Notes: generated by a model from the sequence alone, not told the origin. A stretch of DNA of 64,000 nt from Mesorhizobium caraganae (GCF_016836705.1 NZ_JAFCGY010000007.1:124001-188000); one strand, 5' to 3'; positions 17,963 to 25,346 are shown, counted from the stretch's first letter. Numbers and translations: made by a program.

Positions 17963-18102
17963 GCGGCCCGGCACCTTAGCCGAGGAAGCCAAGTACGCGC
18001 CGGCCTGGCCGGGGGGCATGGACCTCAAAAACCGGCTTGGCATCTATAACGCGCCCGAGCGGGTATGGGCGAAACATACAAACGAAGGACGCGATCTAGC
18101 CG
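17963..18102 (+). repeat. 140-bp direct repeat, copy 1
   Basis: Nearly matches 23204-23343 in the same orientation (about nine in ten bases by eye, with a few single-base indels). It begins GCGGCCCGGCACCTT and ends CGATCTAGCCG. Here it truncates the acyltransferase pseudogene. See the finding on this repeat. Confidence 0.7.
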
Positions 18103-18302
18103 GCGATAGCCATGCCGCGCCTAAGGACTGGCAACCATTGCCGGAGCGCTATCGGCTCGAGCGAGAGCGCCAGAAGCAGCGCAACCTCGATCTGTTTCGG
18201 GAGCGGGTTGAGAAACGCTGTCTGCAGGCCACACCGAGCCGCCAGGAGACGCACGGGCCGCATACTGTCGTCGGGCTACGGAGCCGAACCATGAGACATT
18301 AA
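18018..18302 (+). CDS. Possible hypothetical protein starting in the repeat
   Basis: A 94-codon frame beginning MDLKNRLGIYNAPERVWAKH inside the 140-bp repeat, continuing through a highly charged stretch (ERYRLERERQKQRNLDLF). GGGGGG is very close to the ATG, not ideally spaced. In repeat copy 2 the same frame has lost its ATG and is shifted, so the frame is not maintained there. It may be a gene fragment or chance. Confidence 0.3.
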   Translation: MDLKNRLGIYNAPERVWAKHTNEGRDLAGDSHAAPKDWQPLPERYRLERERQKQRNLDLFRERVEKRCLQATPSRQETHGPHTVVGLRSRTMRH

Positions 18303-18311
18303 GCCCGCCCA

Positions 18312-18563
18312 TCAGGTCTTAGTCAGCAGCCTGACTTTTGAGAGCCTTCGCCGAGCGAGTTTGTGAGCGGCCTCGGCAAGGTGATTGCCATACGCTTCGG
18401 CTACGAACGCCAAGGTCATCAGGTCGATCAAGAAATCGTCGACTGCGCCCGCGACCACGTTTGACCGGCGCTCGATTTCAAGCACTACGGTGCGTGCCTC
18501 TGCTAACGCTGCCTGCGGTTCGCCCGCATCGAGTAGCGCTTCAAGTCTATCGAAAACCTTCAC
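18312..18563 (-). CDS. Hypothetical helical protein
   Basis: From a GTG at 18563 (GGGG six bases upstream) the product is about 83 residues, nearly all helix: VFDRLEALLDAGEPQAALAE, then ERRSNVVAGAVDDFLIDLMT, and a basic end (KLARRRLSKVRLLTKT). The frame is open further up to 18656, so the start is uncertain (GTG at 18593 is the alternative). It lies 49 bases downstream of another small minus-strand gene and may share its transcript. No family recognised. Confidence 0.5.
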   Translation of the reverse strand: MKVFDRLEALLDAGEPQAALAEARTVVLEIERRSNVVAGAVDDFLIDLMTLAFVAEAYGNHLAEAAHKLARRRLSKVRLLTKT

Positions 18564-18612
18564 CTTAAACCCCGCGAGTCCACCCACGCGCACTGTCGAT
18601 GCATGGGAGAAT

Positions 18613-18819
18613 TTACGGGTGATCGGCCTTGTCGTCGAGGACGAAAGAAGCTGCAATTAGGTCATCGCCGTCAATGCGGCCGCTCTCTCCACCCATGATG
18701 GTTGCGACCTTCTGAAAGGTCTTGATGTCTGCCTCTGTGATGCACGCATCGCGCATCCTAGCCCTGAGCGAGGCCAATCGAGTATCGAGGGCTGGCGAAA
18801 TTTCGACGTCATTCATCAT
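18613..18819 (-). CDS. Hypothetical small acidic protein
   Basis: A 68-residue protein from ATGATG at 18819, with AGGGAGG seven bases upstream. Sequence features: MMNDVEISPALDTRLASLRA, then CITEADIKTFQKVATIMGGE and SGRIDGDDLIAASFVLDD. A close paralogue at 29300-29547 carries a frameshift. Function unknown; the paralogue and strong RBS make it a real gene. Confidence 0.65.
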   Translation of the reverse strand: MMNDVEISPALDTRLASLRARMRDACITEADIKTFQKVATIMGGESGRIDGDDLIAASFVLDDKADHP

Positions 18820-19040
18820 TTTCAATCCTCCCTGGGCGCGAAGCGGAACTATTGCAAAAATGATCCGCCGCCCTCGGGAAGGAAGGCGGCGGAACCAAAG
18901 ACCGGCGATGAAGAGACGGTGATCGGCGGTCGCCATTCAATTCAGCTGTTGCACAAGTGTTCCCTACCGTCCCATTTCTCGGACTTTTTTGTCTGAGTTT
19001 AGGACCTAGGTCTGAGGGCGATTTGCTGAGGTCGGATCGC

Positions 19041-19065
19041 GGAACATTTGCGGAGGCGCCACGTT
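19041..19065 (+). promoter_or_regulatory. EcfG-type promoter
   Basis: GGAAC (19041-19045), 16 bases, CGTT (19062-19065): exact consensus. The next gene on this strand is the zinc-ribbon protein. The promoter position forces its translation start to lie downstream of about 19075. Confidence 0.7.
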
Positions 19066-19104
19066 GGCAGTGTCGTTCACGTCGTTGTATTGGGGAGGAG
19101 CTTA

Positions 19105-19470
19105 ATTTCGAATGAGTTGAATGACGAGTACCTGGAATTTGTGTGCCCCAGCTGTTCACATGTGATGGTCAAGAAAGGCTCGTGGTTCAAGGTGATATCG
19201 AAGTTCAACTGCGACCAATGCGGCGCGAAGATCAGGCTTGGCTATCCGGCCAAGGTCGCACTTTTCGAACAAAAAAGGCAACGCATGAACCCGTCTGCCG
19301 GTGACACTCCAAGCGGCCCGGCAGAGCGTTGGGGTCAGCAACGAATCGATCTGCTCGAGGCGCCTCCTGCCTATGATGGAGAGGACGCCGACGAAGACGA
19401 GGACAGTGAGCCGGAGCCCAGGCAGGCACTTCATCATCGGGAGACGTTAAGCGCTAAGTTCGACGGGTAA
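19105..19470 (+). CDS. Zinc-ribbon hypothetical protein with acidic tail
   Basis: The product contains CPSCSHVM and CDQCGAKI, a two-pair zinc ribbon, then a basic linker and a long acidic tail (YDGEDADEDEDSEPEP). GGGGAGGAG at 19092-19100 fixes translation nearby, but the in-frame starts are an ATT at 19105 (good spacing) or a TTG at 19117. The ATG at 19112 is out of frame and reads only Met-Ser-stop, overlapping the TTG. The gene follows an exact EcfG promoter, so it is probably induced by general stress. Ribbon plus acidic tail suggests nucleic-acid or protein binding; the role is unknown. Confidence 0.6.
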   Translation: MSNELNDEYLEFVCPSCSHVMVKKGSWFKVISKFNCDQCGAKIRLGYPAKVALFEQKRQRMNPSAGDTPSGPAERWGQQRIDLLEAPPAYDGEDADEDEDSEPEPRQALHHRETLSAKFDG

Positions 19471-19521
19471 ACTAAAGCGCGGCGCTCAGCCCTAACGCGT
19501 GGTCGCAAGATCTCGAAAAGC

Positions 19522-19722
19522 GTGACGATCCCCTCCTACGACTTCCCGCATTCTGTTGTCGATTCGACTTCGAAGGCTGTGATTGGCCAGCATATGGAAT
19601 TAATCGGGCCGGTCACGCGCATCGACGGCGACAAGGTGACCGTCAGCCTCCGGCCATTGGTGACTGTCGACGCCGAACACGTGCGCCTGATCGAAAGCCA
19701 TGTGGCGCCGATTTTCTATTGA
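19522..19722 (+). CDS. Hypothetical small protein
   Basis: A 66-residue frame starting at GTG 19522 without a good RBS; the in-frame ATG at 19594 (MELIGPVTRIDGDKVTVSLR) would give a 42-residue beta-rich product. The later part looks like a real beta-barrel-like strand pattern (TRIDGDKVTVSLRPLVTVDA). No known family. Confidence 0.4.
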   Translation: MTIPSYDFPHSVVDSTSKAVIGQHMELIGPVTRIDGDKVTVSLRPLVTVDAEHVRLIESHVAPIFY

Positions 19723-19859
19723 CCCTTGAACCGCTAGCCTGTCGAAGAGATCGTCCCGGTCACCGTAGACGAAAACGCCGCTTGTCGATAAGGGGTAGTC
19801 CTAACAATGGCCAAGCTCTGTAATGGGCCTGCCCGCGTTTCGGTCATTTTTTTCGGCAG

Positions 19860-20102
19860 TCAGTGGATCGTCCAAATCGTTGAGCAAGGTCGACTCAAAA
19901 AGCGTGAATTCGAACTCGAACAAGATGCCAAAGGATTTCGCAGAAAGTGAGCGACTGCGCCTGGGATCCCCGCTCTAGCGGCCCAGAGGTGCCTTGAAAG
20001 AGTAATCAGCTCCGCTTCGTCAACGACGCCGGCCATAAAATTGGCTATTATCCGAGCGGCCAGTCTGCTCTGAGAACCGGCTGATTGGTCATGGGTTTTC
20101 AT
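19860..20102 (-). CDS. Hypothetical protein, possibly damaged
   Basis: An 80-residue frame: MKTHDQSAGSQSRLAARIIA, then NFMAGVVDEAELITLSRHLW, which looks like a genuine helical protein, while the last 25 residues (SSSNSRFLSRPCSTIWTIH) look like noise after a frameshift. No clear RBS. No family recognised. Confidence 0.4.
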   Translation of the reverse strand: MKTHDQSAGSQSRLAARIIANFMAGVVDEAELITLSRHLWAARAGIPGAVAHFLRNPLASCSSSNSRFLSRPCSTIWTIH

Positions 20103-20182
20103 CTGCGCGAAAACTCTCCCAGAAAGGCCAATTCGTCAGGATCAAAAATGCCGGCATCCACGGCTTTTCGTCTGATCGGCAT

Positions 20183-21148
20183 CTAGTTGTTCAGTCCCGG
20201 CATTTGATGGCTCGGATCGAGCTTGAATCGCTCAGGCTCTTTTGTCCAGATTTTGCAGATGAACTCGTATGGTGTGAGGCCTTTGAGGGTCTTGAGCCTT
20301 CGTCCGAAGTTGTAAGCACTGACAAAGTCGGCGAGATGGGCTTCGAGCTGCCGGTGTCTGTCGTAGTGATATCGCTGGAGCGTGGCTTCCTTGATCGTGC
20401 GGTTCATCCTCTCGACCTGCCCGTTCGTCCAAAGGTGCTTCACTTTGGTAAGCCGGTGCTCGATTCCGTTCTCCTGGCAGCGCATGTCGAACATGTGCGT
20501 CACATAACGCGCCGTCGGCCCATCGGGGTATCGCTGCGGGAAGGTGAACTGGATGCCATTGTCGGTGAGCACGGTGTGGATCTTGTAGGGAACCGCCTCA
20601 ATCAGGGCCGTGAGGAAGGCCGCTGCCGAGGTCCGGCCCGTCTTCCTGACGACCTGCACGAACGTGAATTTGCTCGTGCGATCGACAGCGACACAGAGGT
20701 AGAGCTTGCCTTCGGCGGTCTGCACCTCGGCGATATCAATGTGGAAGTAGCCGATCGGGTCGCTCTTGAACTTCTTCTTGGCCGACTTGTCGCCTTCGAC
20801 ATCGGGCAACCGTCCAATCCCGTGACGCTGCAGGCAGCGATGCAATGAAGAGCGTGTCAGGTGCGGAATGGTCGGCTGCAAGGCGTAGAAGCAATCATCC
20901 AGAGGCAGGAGCGTGTGTTTGCGGAACGCGACGATGATCGCCTCCTCCTCGATCGACAGCACCGTCGACCTTGGTTCTTTCGGGCCAGTCGGCACATCGG
21001 TGACCGAGGTCCGGTTCTTCCACTTCGCCACCGTCTTCTGGTTGATGCCGTAGCGCCTGGCCAGAGCTCTCAGGCTCTCTTGACTATGTTGTATCGCTCG
21101 ACGGATCGCCTCAGTCGTCGTGGCGCTCCCGTGCAGAACCTGGCCCAT
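20183..21148 (-). CDS. IS481-family transposase
   Basis: A 321-residue DDE transposase: an N-terminal helix-turn-helix (LRALARRYGINQKTVAKWK), then an rve catalytic core with the triad in YFHIDIAEVQ (D), VLTDNGIQF (D) and NGQVERMNRTIKEA (E). The C-terminus is LKGLTPYEFICKIW. The frame is intact. It ends PGLNN-stop, and the TAG stop is supplied by the CTAG target site rather than by the element itself. A related, decayed copy lies at 55999-56153. Confidence 0.92.
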   Translation of the reverse strand: MGQVLHGSATTTEAIRRAIQHSQESLRALARRYGINQKTVAKWKNRTSVTDVPTGPKEPRSTVLSIEEEAIIVAFRKHTLLPLDDCFYALQPTIPHLTRSSLHRCLQRHGIGRLPDVEGDKSAKKKFKSDPIGYFHIDIAEVQTAEGKLYLCVAVDRTSKFTFVQVVRKTGRTSAAAFLTALIEAVPYKIHTVLTDNGIQFTFPQRYPDGPTARYVTHMFDMRCQENGIEHRLTKVKHLWTNGQVERMNRTIKEATLQRYHYDRHRQLEAHLADFVSAYNFGRRLKTLKGLTPYEFICKIWTKEPERFKLDPSHQMPGLNN

Positions 21149-21209
21149 AGCGCTTCCCTTGATTCGTGCGACAATGGTGCACCATCAAAGTGCGGGATCA
21201 AACAGCTAG
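20183..21209 (-). mobile_element. Intact IS481-family insertion sequence with CTAG target duplication
   Basis: Imperfect inverted ends face each other: TGTTCAGTCCCGGCATTTGA at 20188 and, on the other strand from 21204, TGTTTGATCCCGCACTTTGA. Both ends are flanked by CTAG (20183-20186 and 21206-21209), the core of the NCTAGN target known for Bordetella IS481. The element carries one transposase. It inserted exactly at the stop codon of the ligase pseudogene on its right. Confidence 0.8.
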
Positions 21210-21912
21210 TCCTCCTCCTCCCGAAAATCTTGCAGGGAAGCGTGGCCTAAGTCCTCCTCGCCGCGCAAGTGCTTCACACGGCCGATCAGCCCTGGCTTGA
21301 CCCATTGCGTCGCCGGTCGCTTCATGCCCGCTGGCGCCGGTCCTGCATGCTCCTGAACGCGCTTCCACCGACGTTTCTCGCATCTCGCGGTTCAGAGTGA
21401 TGAAAGCCGAGCCAACATAGCGCCCAGTGCCGCGCTCGGCCAGCAGCGCGAAGGATGCTTGCCTGGTTCACGCTCGACGCCCAGCAGATCGAACTCGCCG
21501 ATCGCGTGGCATTTCGCCTTCAACCAGTTGGTCGACGTTCCTGTCCCGCAGATCGTGGCCGTTTAGGTGGAGAAGATCGAACGCCACGAAATACAGATCA
21601 TGCTCCCGGCGGGTTATCGCCTTGCGCAACTCACCGAAGTCGGACAGTCCGGCCTCATTCAGGTTTCTCGCCGGCGATGATCGCGCTCTCTACCTCTAGG
21701 TCGCCGGCCGCCTTGGCGAGGCCACGATACTTCGACGTCCAGTCCAGCACGCGCCGGGTGAAGATGCGGACGCCCTCATCGTCGATGATGATCTGGGAAC
21801 GATAGCCCTCGAACTTGACTTCGTGAATCCATTCGTCGCCTTCAGGAGGCTTCTCCATAAGGGTCGGCAGCAAAGGCTCGACGAACTCATAAACACACCC
21901 ACACCCGCCCAT
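21206..21912 (-). pseudogene. ATP-dependent DNA ligase (LigD-type ligase domain), copy 1, decayed
   Basis: The 5' frame reads FVEPLLPTLMEKPPEGDEWI, then HEVKFEGYRSQ with the adenylated Lys, WTSKYRGLAKAAG and LEVESAIIAGE. Other frames continue LYFVAFDLLHLNGHDLRD, then jump by an internal deletion to FDLLGVEREPGKH, YVGSAFITLNREMRE and WVKPGLIGRVKHLRGEEDL near the end, i.e. the OB-fold domain. At least three frame changes and the deletion make it non-functional. Its TAG stop (21206-21208) is the CTAG into which IS481 inserted. Intact relatives join double-strand breaks with Ku. Copies 2 and 3 are at 23712 and 30046. Confidence 0.8.
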
Positions 21913-21951
21913 TCAATTAGCAGGTGCTGAAATGGTTCCCACTTGGGAACC
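21911..21951 (-). promoter_or_regulatory. Conserved ligase upstream site, copy 1
   Basis: Read on minus: palindrome GGTTCCCAAGTGGGAACC (21934-21951), then AGCACCTGCTAATTGAAT. GGAAC is followed 16 bases later by AATT, the same spacing as at 23656 and 30512. It sits between the ligase pseudogene and the divergent small gene at 21980. Confidence 0.55.
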
Positions 21952-21979
21952 TTTACGCCGCAGCCGGGTTCGGTCGGTC

Positions 21980-22159
21980 ATGACACGAATTGCAGATCTC
22001 GGACCGCCACCTTTCCCCGGCAAACCTCAGAGGCCCGGCAACGGCCACGACCATTTTCACGAATGCCCAATATGCGGTCAGCGCGTCGACCGGCGCGACA
22101 TTCGGCAAGTGTTGTGGCACGAGCAGCCCGATCATGAGCCGCTTGAGCTGGATAATTAA
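21980..22159 (+). CDS. Small zinc-finger-like protein
   Basis: A 59-residue protein from ATG 21980: MTRIADLGPPPFPGKPQRPG, then HFHECPICGQRVDRRDIRQV and LWHEQPDHEPLELDN. The CPIC pair with WHE..DH gives a plausible C2H2 zinc site. It is divergent from ligase copy 1 across the conserved palindrome and 12 bases before the next gene. Only GGTCGG-like bases precede the ATG. Role unknown. Confidence 0.6.
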   Translation: MTRIADLGPPPFPGKPQRPGNGHDHFHECPICGQRVDRRDIRQVLWHEQPDHEPLELDN

Positions 22160-22171
22160 GGAGCGGCCGAG

Positions 22172-22378
22172 TTGCCGAAGTATCATGTCGAGGAAATGAA
22201 CGGCGATGCCGTCACGGCTACCCACGTTGTCAACGCGACAACGCCTCTAAGGGCAGCCCAGGAAGCAACGGAAAGCAGCGTCACATTGCGCACAAACGAG
22301 GCGGTGTGGATCAGAGTGACCGACGAGAAGCGCGGCCACATTTTCGAGTACGCCTTCGCGGCTAACTTGGTGGGCTAG
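22172..22378 (+). CDS. Hypothetical small protein
   Basis: A 68-residue protein with a TTG start supported by AAGGAG eight bases upstream. It begins MPKYHVEEMNGDAVTATHVV and ends VTDEKRGHIFEYAFAANLVG, a beta-rich pattern resembling a single small domain. Second gene of a pair with the zinc-finger gene. I recognise no named family. Confidence 0.6.
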   Translation: MPKYHVEEMNGDAVTATHVVNATTPLRAAQEATESSVTLRTNEAVWIRVTDEKRGHIFEYAFAANLVG

Positions 22379-22487
22379 GCATGGCAACGCCAGCGTCAAG
22401 ATGAGCGGCACAAAGTCTAGTTGGCTTCATGCACTGGACTGAACGGCTTTCTCGTCCCCTGGAGATCGGACCTCCATGGACGATCGG

Positions 22488-22516
22488 AGCCCGCTGCCTT
22501 AAGTGGCGGGCTTTTT
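22488..22516 (+). terminator. Intrinsic terminator
   Basis: AGCCCGC (22488-22494) pairs with GCGGGCT (22506-22512) and runs into TTTTT. It ends the unit containing the genes at 21980 and 22172. Confidence 0.75.
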
Positions 22517-22571
22517 CGTGCGTGTCGGAACTTTGCGATATACGGGTGGTTGTGGATGCAGCGTCTGCGCC

Positions 22572-22647
22572 TCCCGGGCTTAAAGCCGCTGGCCAAGGTG
22601 CGGATCTTGGTCGGCCCGCGCTTCCCTTTCGATAAGCGGCGCGGGCC
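22572..22647. repeat. Inverted copy of the dispersed repeat plus GC hairpin copy C
   Basis: Read on minus, 22622 to 22572 spells GCGCGGGCCGACCAAGATCC then GCACCTTGGCCAGCGGC, which aligns to the units at 31044 and 45983. Overlapping it, GGCCCGCGC (22613-22621) pairs with GCGCGGGCC (22639-22647), the hairpin also seen at 7937 and 8138. Confidence 0.5.
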
Positions 22648-22730
22648 ACTCTTTCGCTTACCGGCAAGCGTTCTTCCCTAGCGGAATGTATATGAGTGGA
22701 ACTTAATAAAAGGAGGCGCTTTATTCACTC

Positions 22731-22952
22731 ATGAGCACACGCGGCACAAACTTCCTTCACAAATGGATTTCCGGGAACGTCCCCGAAACGGTCAGCGCCG
22801 ACATTATCTCAGTCGCCGAGCTGACGCACAAGCTGTTCGCCGATGCTAAGGCGCTCGGGATCAAGAGCGTCGAGATCGAGGAAGACGCCGGCAGTGTCTA
22901 TGAAACTATCCTGGACGCGATCGTGCATCACACCGCCGGCTTGGCTGGCTGA
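22731..22952 (+). CDS. DUF768 family protein, copy a
   Basis: A 73-residue protein: MSTRGTNFLHKWISGNVPET, an amphipathic middle (ELTHKLFADAKALGIKSVEI) and EEDAGSVYETILDAIVHHTA. This is the DUF768 family, which I know from Mesorhizobium. Four more copies exist here: 24618, 32300, a broken one at 42204 and a fragment at 61060. AAGGAGG lies about 14 bases before the ATG, rather far. Five bases after the stop another small reading frame starts. Function unknown. Confidence 0.8.
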   Translation: MSTRGTNFLHKWISGNVPETVSADIISVAELTHKLFADAKALGIKSVEIEEDAGSVYETILDAIVHHTAGLAG

Positions 22953-22957
22953 TCCAG

Positions 22958-23125
22958 ATGGCCGAAAAACCGGAGGCCACGACCTACGTTGTCAGCGTTT
23001 TTGACAAGCCGCACTAGCGAACCGTGCTTACCACCAAGGACAAGCAGAAGGCGTTCGATATGGCCAAGGAGATTGGCGACAATGTGCGGGTTGAGGAGAT
23101 CACGCCGAAGGGGAAGAGGCGCTAG
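22958..23125 (+). pseudogene. Hypothetical small protein with internal TAG
   Basis: Immediately after DUF768 copy a, a 55-codon frame reads MAEKPEATTYVVSVFDKPH, a TAG at codon 20, then RTVLTTKDKQKAFDMAKEIG and DNVRVEEITPKGKRR. Both halves are in the same frame and read as one coherent basic protein, so a single CAG-to-TAG change is the likely lesion. No RBS could be judged because the start abuts the previous gene. Family unknown. Confidence 0.5.
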
Positions 23126-23203
23126 GTTTTGGAGGCGAACGTGCAAGGATCGCCTTCCAATTTTCCTTGCTGCAGACCTTCGGAACGCACACCTTTATCC
23201 GGT

Positions 23204-23343
23204 GCGGCCCGGCACCTTTGGCCGAGGAGAGCCAAGTACGCGCCGGGCCTAGCCGGGGCATAGACCTCAAAACCGGCTTGGAATCTATAACGCGCCAAAG
23301 CGGGCATGGGCGAAACATACAAACGAAGGACGCAATCTAGCCG
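23204..23343 (+). repeat. 140-bp direct repeat, copy 2
   Basis: Direct copy of 17963-18102. It lacks one A of the AAAAAC run and has ATA where copy 1 has the ATG of its reading frame, so the frame is not shared. Confidence 0.7.
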
Positions 23344-23409
23344 CGCGAGATTGGCGGTGTAGGACAGCGGGCAAGGCTAACGCGCGCTGGCGGGCTTCCC
23401 TGTGTCGGT

Positions 23410-23643
23410 CTATTTGGTCGGCGGTTTCATCATCACGCGCAATTGCATTTGGTCGATCGTTGCGACGATGGCAGCTGCCAATGCCTCGGCCTCGTCCATC
23501 AGACCCGGCCCATAGAGACCATTCACCGCTTCCTCGCTCGGCAGCACGCCAGGCGGGCAGTGATCCTCGATTGTGCGCCGGATGAGCGTCAGCGCTGCCC
23601 GGCAATCGTCGGCTTCGATCTTCATAGCCATTGAAACATGCAA
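23410..23643 (-). CDS. Hypothetical helical protein
   Basis: About 77 residues from ATG 23643 (MHVSMAMKIEADDCRAALTL; ATGs at codons 5 and 7 are alternatives). It continues IRRTIEDHCPPGVLPSEEAV and EALAAAIVATIDQMQLRVMM. It looks like a genuine helical protein. It is divergent from ligase copy 2, with the conserved palindrome at 23656 only 13 bases upstream, so both may be controlled from it. Family unknown. Confidence 0.6.
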   Translation of the reverse strand: MHVSMAMKIEADDCRAALTLIRRTIEDHCPPGVLPSEEAVNGLYGPGLMDEAEALAAAIVATIDQMQLRVMMKPPTK

Positions 23644-23655
23644 CTCGTCTCAAAT

Positions 23656-23690
23656 GTTCCGGAACTATTTAAGCGCATGCTAATTGGATC
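23656..23690 (+). promoter_or_regulatory. Conserved ligase upstream site, copy 2
   Basis: GTTCCGGAAC palindrome (23656-23665), TATTTAAGCGCATGCT, then AATTG. The block AAGCGC.TGCTAATTG is repeated with small changes at 30488-30521 and, more diverged, at 21911-21951, always just upstream of a ligase gene. Confidence 0.6.
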
Positions 23691-23711
23691 CCGTCGCTGG
23701 AGTGTGTGTGC

Positions 23712-24593
23712 ATGCGTAGAAGTCCCAGCCCTGGAAGGCTGAAATTCGTCCCGCCGCAACTGCCGCGCCTGGTCGAGACGCCGCCCGAAAGCGATGATTG
23801 GATCCACGAAATCAAGTACGACGGGTACCGGACGCAGGTCATCATCGACTGGGACGGCGCGCGGGCATACACGAAGACCGGGATTGGCTGGACGTTGCGC
23901 TATTGGCCGATCGTGACAGCCGCCGAGGCGCTCGGTGCACGGTCGGCAATCATTGATGGCGAGGTCATTGCACCGACACCAAACGGCGCCCCGGATTTCT
24001 ATGCGTTGCGCTCGGCGATGGCCTGGAATGCCGAACGGTTGGCATTCGTAGCCTTTGACCTCCTGCACCTCGACGGTAAAGACTAGGGCGCTGCCGATCG
24101 TTGAGCGGCGGGCGATGCTTTGGGATCTGGTCAAGCCGGCAGACGGTATCATCCAATTCAGCGAGCATGTTGACGGCGGCGGCGCTGCATTCTTCCAAGG
24201 CATTGAGAAGCTGCGCCTCGAAGGCATGGTGTCGAAGCGCCGCGGTGCGCCCTACAGGAGCGGCGAGTCCGACGCCTGGCTGAAAATCAAATGTTACGAA
24301 TTCAGCGAACTCGACCTGCTTGGCGTCAAGCGTGAGCCGGGCAAGCCCGCCATGGCCTTGATGGGGCAAGGCGGCAAGTATGCAGGGTCGGCGTTCATCA
24401 CGTTGCCGAACGATGTCCGCGAACGGCTTTGGAAAGGGTGCAGGCCGCGCGAGAGGCACTGGATGGTGTTCCGAAGGCGATGACCGGTGTCGAGTGGCTG
24501 AAGCCCGGTATCAAGGCGAGGGTCAAGCATCTGCGGGGCGAGGCAAAACTGCGGCATGCATCGGTAAAGGGCATTGTCGATGACGGAACCTAA
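23712..24593 (+). pseudogene. ATP-dependent DNA ligase (LigD-type ligase domain), copy 2, two frameshifts
   Basis: The best preserved ligase copy, about 290 codons. Frame 1: LKFVPPQLPRLVETPPESDD, WIHEIKYDGYRTQ with the adenylated Lys, LGARSAIIDGEVI and LAFVAFDLLHLDGKD. A small indel at about 24084 creates a TAG. Frame 2: ALPIVERRAMLWDLV, GIEKLRLEGMVSKRRGAPYR, WLKIKCYEFSELDLLGVKRE and AFITLPNDVRERLWK. A second indel near 24437 shifts to VQAAREALDGVPKAMTGVEW, LKPGIKARVKHLRGEA and the stop at 24593. With both repaired it would be a complete nucleotidyltransferase plus OB-fold ligase, as used in Ku-dependent end joining. No ku gene is in the window. DUF768 copy b follows by 24 bases. Confidence 0.82.
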
Positions 24594-24617
24594 GACCAGG
24601 GTCGAGCTTATGACTCG

Positions 24618-24839
24618 ATGAGCACCCGCGGCATCAAGTTCCTCGACAAATGGATGGCAGATCATCTGCCCGACGCCATAAGCGACGATCCTGTCGCCAT
24701 CAGCGATCTGGCCGACGAAGTTATGAGAGCCGCCGACAGTGCGGGCATCGGCGTCGGTGAGATCACTGAGGAAGTGAGCAGCGTGTTCGAGGTCATCCTC
24801 GACGCGATGCAACACCGCGACGGCAGCTTGGCAGACTGA
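24618..24839 (+). CDS. DUF768 family protein, copy b
   Basis: 73 residues: MSTRGIKFLDKWMADHLPDA, VAISDLADEVMRAADSAGIG and EITEEVSSVFEVILDAMQHR. Diverged from copy a (about half the residues) but the same length and motif layout. It lies between ligase copy 2 and a zinc-ribbon gene (15-base gap), the arrangement echoed at 60955-61631. No strong RBS. Confidence 0.8.
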   Translation: MSTRGIKFLDKWMADHLPDAISDDPVAISDLADEVMRAADSAGIGVGEITEEVSSVFEVILDAMQHRDGSLAD

Positions 24840-24854
24840 TCGTCACCGCGAGAT

Positions 24855-25121
24855 ATGGGCCAGATAGGAAAAGGCTGGACGTTCCAATCGCTGATCGATG
24901 ACAAGATGACGGTGACGGCGTACTGCCACAAACCGGCTTGTCACCATAAACAGGAACTCAACCTTACGAAGCTCCGCGACCGATTCGGCCCGGATGCGCC
25001 GGCCATGGAATGGGACATACGGCCGAAGCTTCGCTGCAAGAAATGTAACGGGATCGACGTCGGCCTGATCTATACGCCCGACACCAGTCCGACCGGTTAT
25101 GGCAAAGCGAAGGACAGCTAA
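24855..25121 (+). CDS. Small zinc-ribbon protein, copy 1
   Basis: 88 residues: GWTFQSLIDDKMTVTAYCHK, PACHHKQELNLTKL, then MEWDIRPKLRCKKCNGIDVG and LIYTPDTSPTGYGKAKDS. CHKPAC with CKKC makes a CX4C/CX2C zinc ribbon. A very similar protein follows the chimeric DUF768 fragment at 61176. Its conserved position after ligase and DUF768 suggests a cassette. Function unknown. Confidence 0.75.
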   Translation: MGQIGKGWTFQSLIDDKMTVTAYCHKPACHHKQELNLTKLRDRFGPDAPAMEWDIRPKLRCKKCNGIDVGLIYTPDTSPTGYGKAKDS

Positions 25122-25346
25122 CCCGCGATCGCCATTCCAATTCCAACGCCTAGGCCTGTAGCGATCCCTAGAGAGCGAGCTTGCCGACCAGATCGAGGGA
25201 GAGGCGCGGACAGGGTGCCAAACGTCCTGGCGGGCTTCTCTGAGGGCAGCGGAAAGGTGCAATGTAGATCGAAACCGCGAATCTGTGAATCCCCCTTCCT
25301 TGGATACTTCAACGCAAGATGCTGAGAAAAAGAAAACCGCTTCGCA

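Noticed and set aside
22693..22719. EcfG promoter before DUF768 copy a
   Set aside because: GGAAC-N16-CTTT departs from CGTT and the spacer holds the AAGGAGG sequence; likely chance.
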